DNA from: an uncultured bacterium
GTDB taxonomy: Bacteria; Patescibacteria; ABY1; SG8-24; 2-12-FULL-60-25
DNA: 5,815 nucleotides
Direction of reading: 5' to 3'
Assembly (NCBI GenBank): GCA_937863195.1
Contig: CALMET010000186.1
Location: forward strand, 1-5,815
Shown: in pieces, positions 5,693 to 5,815 of the stretch
Layout of the letters: the number at the start of each line of letters is the position of its first letter
Numbering within the stretch: the stretch's first letter is position 1
Program-made: the position numbers and the translations under genes
The notes under the pieces: model-generated
The model's database searches: none
Told to the model about the DNA's origin: nothing
What the model saw: only the letters and a program-made list of their open reading frames with translations

Positions 5693-5815
5693 ATGTTGGA
5701 TATCAAATTTCTCCGCGAAAACGCCGAGCTCGTCAAAGATCATGCTGCTAAAAAACGCATCGCTTGTGATGTCGACAACGTCTTAGCGTTAGACGAACAG
5801 CGCGTCAGCCTTCAA
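5693..5815 (+). CDS. serS: Seryl-tRNA synthetase, N-terminal part (3' truncated by window end)
   Basis: SerRS charges tRNA-Ser with serine. Forty-one codons are visible, open to the right edge. They read MLDIKFLRENAELVKDHAAK and continue with a DVDNVLALDEQR segment. This is the canonical start of bacterial SerRS (MLDxxxIRxNPExV...., then a VDxLLxLDxxRR-like segment), which leads into the long coiled-coil arm that binds the variable arm of tRNA-Ser. The catalytic domain lies outside the window. The ATG at 5693 begins only 2 bp after the lysS TAA, so translation is probably coupled, and no Shine-Dalgarno is present. The identification rests on a short but characteristic segment. Confidence 0.9.
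   Translation, partial: MLDIKFLRENAELVKDHAAKKRIACDVDNVLALDEQRVSLQ

Noticed and set aside
1..5815. A novel defence, mobile or secretion system hidden among the genes.
   Set aside because: Every stretch over 90 bp is accounted for by a recognised housekeeping gene. I see no repeats, insertion sequence ends, tRNA genes or CRISPR-like periodicity.

Overview
The window looks like a stretch of bacterial chromosome carrying housekeeping genes, all on the + strand and almost gap-free. All reading frames work with the standard bacterial code, with TGA used as a stop. The best guess for the source is a Patescibacteria / Candidate Phyla Radiation-like bacterium. This rests on three things: a divergent but recognisable set of rod-shape genes, a PBP2 with a cytoplasmic tail of about 45 residues and a C-terminal block (HAWFTSF, then LLEEGGEGS) that I associate with that group, and the near absence of Shine-Dalgarno sequences. 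The assignment is inference and no phylogenetic marker was tested. Base composition looks balanced and even along the window, and I see no sign of recent transfer.

Region 1 (1-3668) is a cell-wall elongation operon: the 3' end of mreB, then mreC, mreD and mrdA (PBP2). The junctions are 11 bp, a 4-bp ATGA overlap and an 11-bp overlap. MreB is the actin-like scaffold. MreC and MreD link it across the membrane to the peptidoglycan machinery. PBP2 is the transpeptidase of that machinery. RodA, the glycosyltransferase partner often found next to mrdA, is not in this window.

Region 2 (3669-3755, 87 bp) is the only real intergenic space. It holds a strong sigma70-type promoter whose -35 hexamer overlaps the mrdA stop codon, followed directly by a long GC-cored hairpin with T-rich tracts. 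The hairpin can end the upstream operon and also lies in the leader of the greA transcript.

Region 3 (3756-5815) is an information-processing operon: greA (transcript cleavage factor), lysS (class II lysyl-tRNA synthetase) and the first 41 codons of serS (seryl-tRNA synthetase). The gaps are 12 bp and 2 bp, so all three are probably cotranscribed from the promoter in region 2.

I found no mobile element, CRISPR array, RNA gene or evident undescribed system. The observations most worth a second look are the terminator-like hairpin in the greA leader, a one-residue insertion in the lysine-binding strand of LysS, and a lone cysteine pair near the active site of PBP2.
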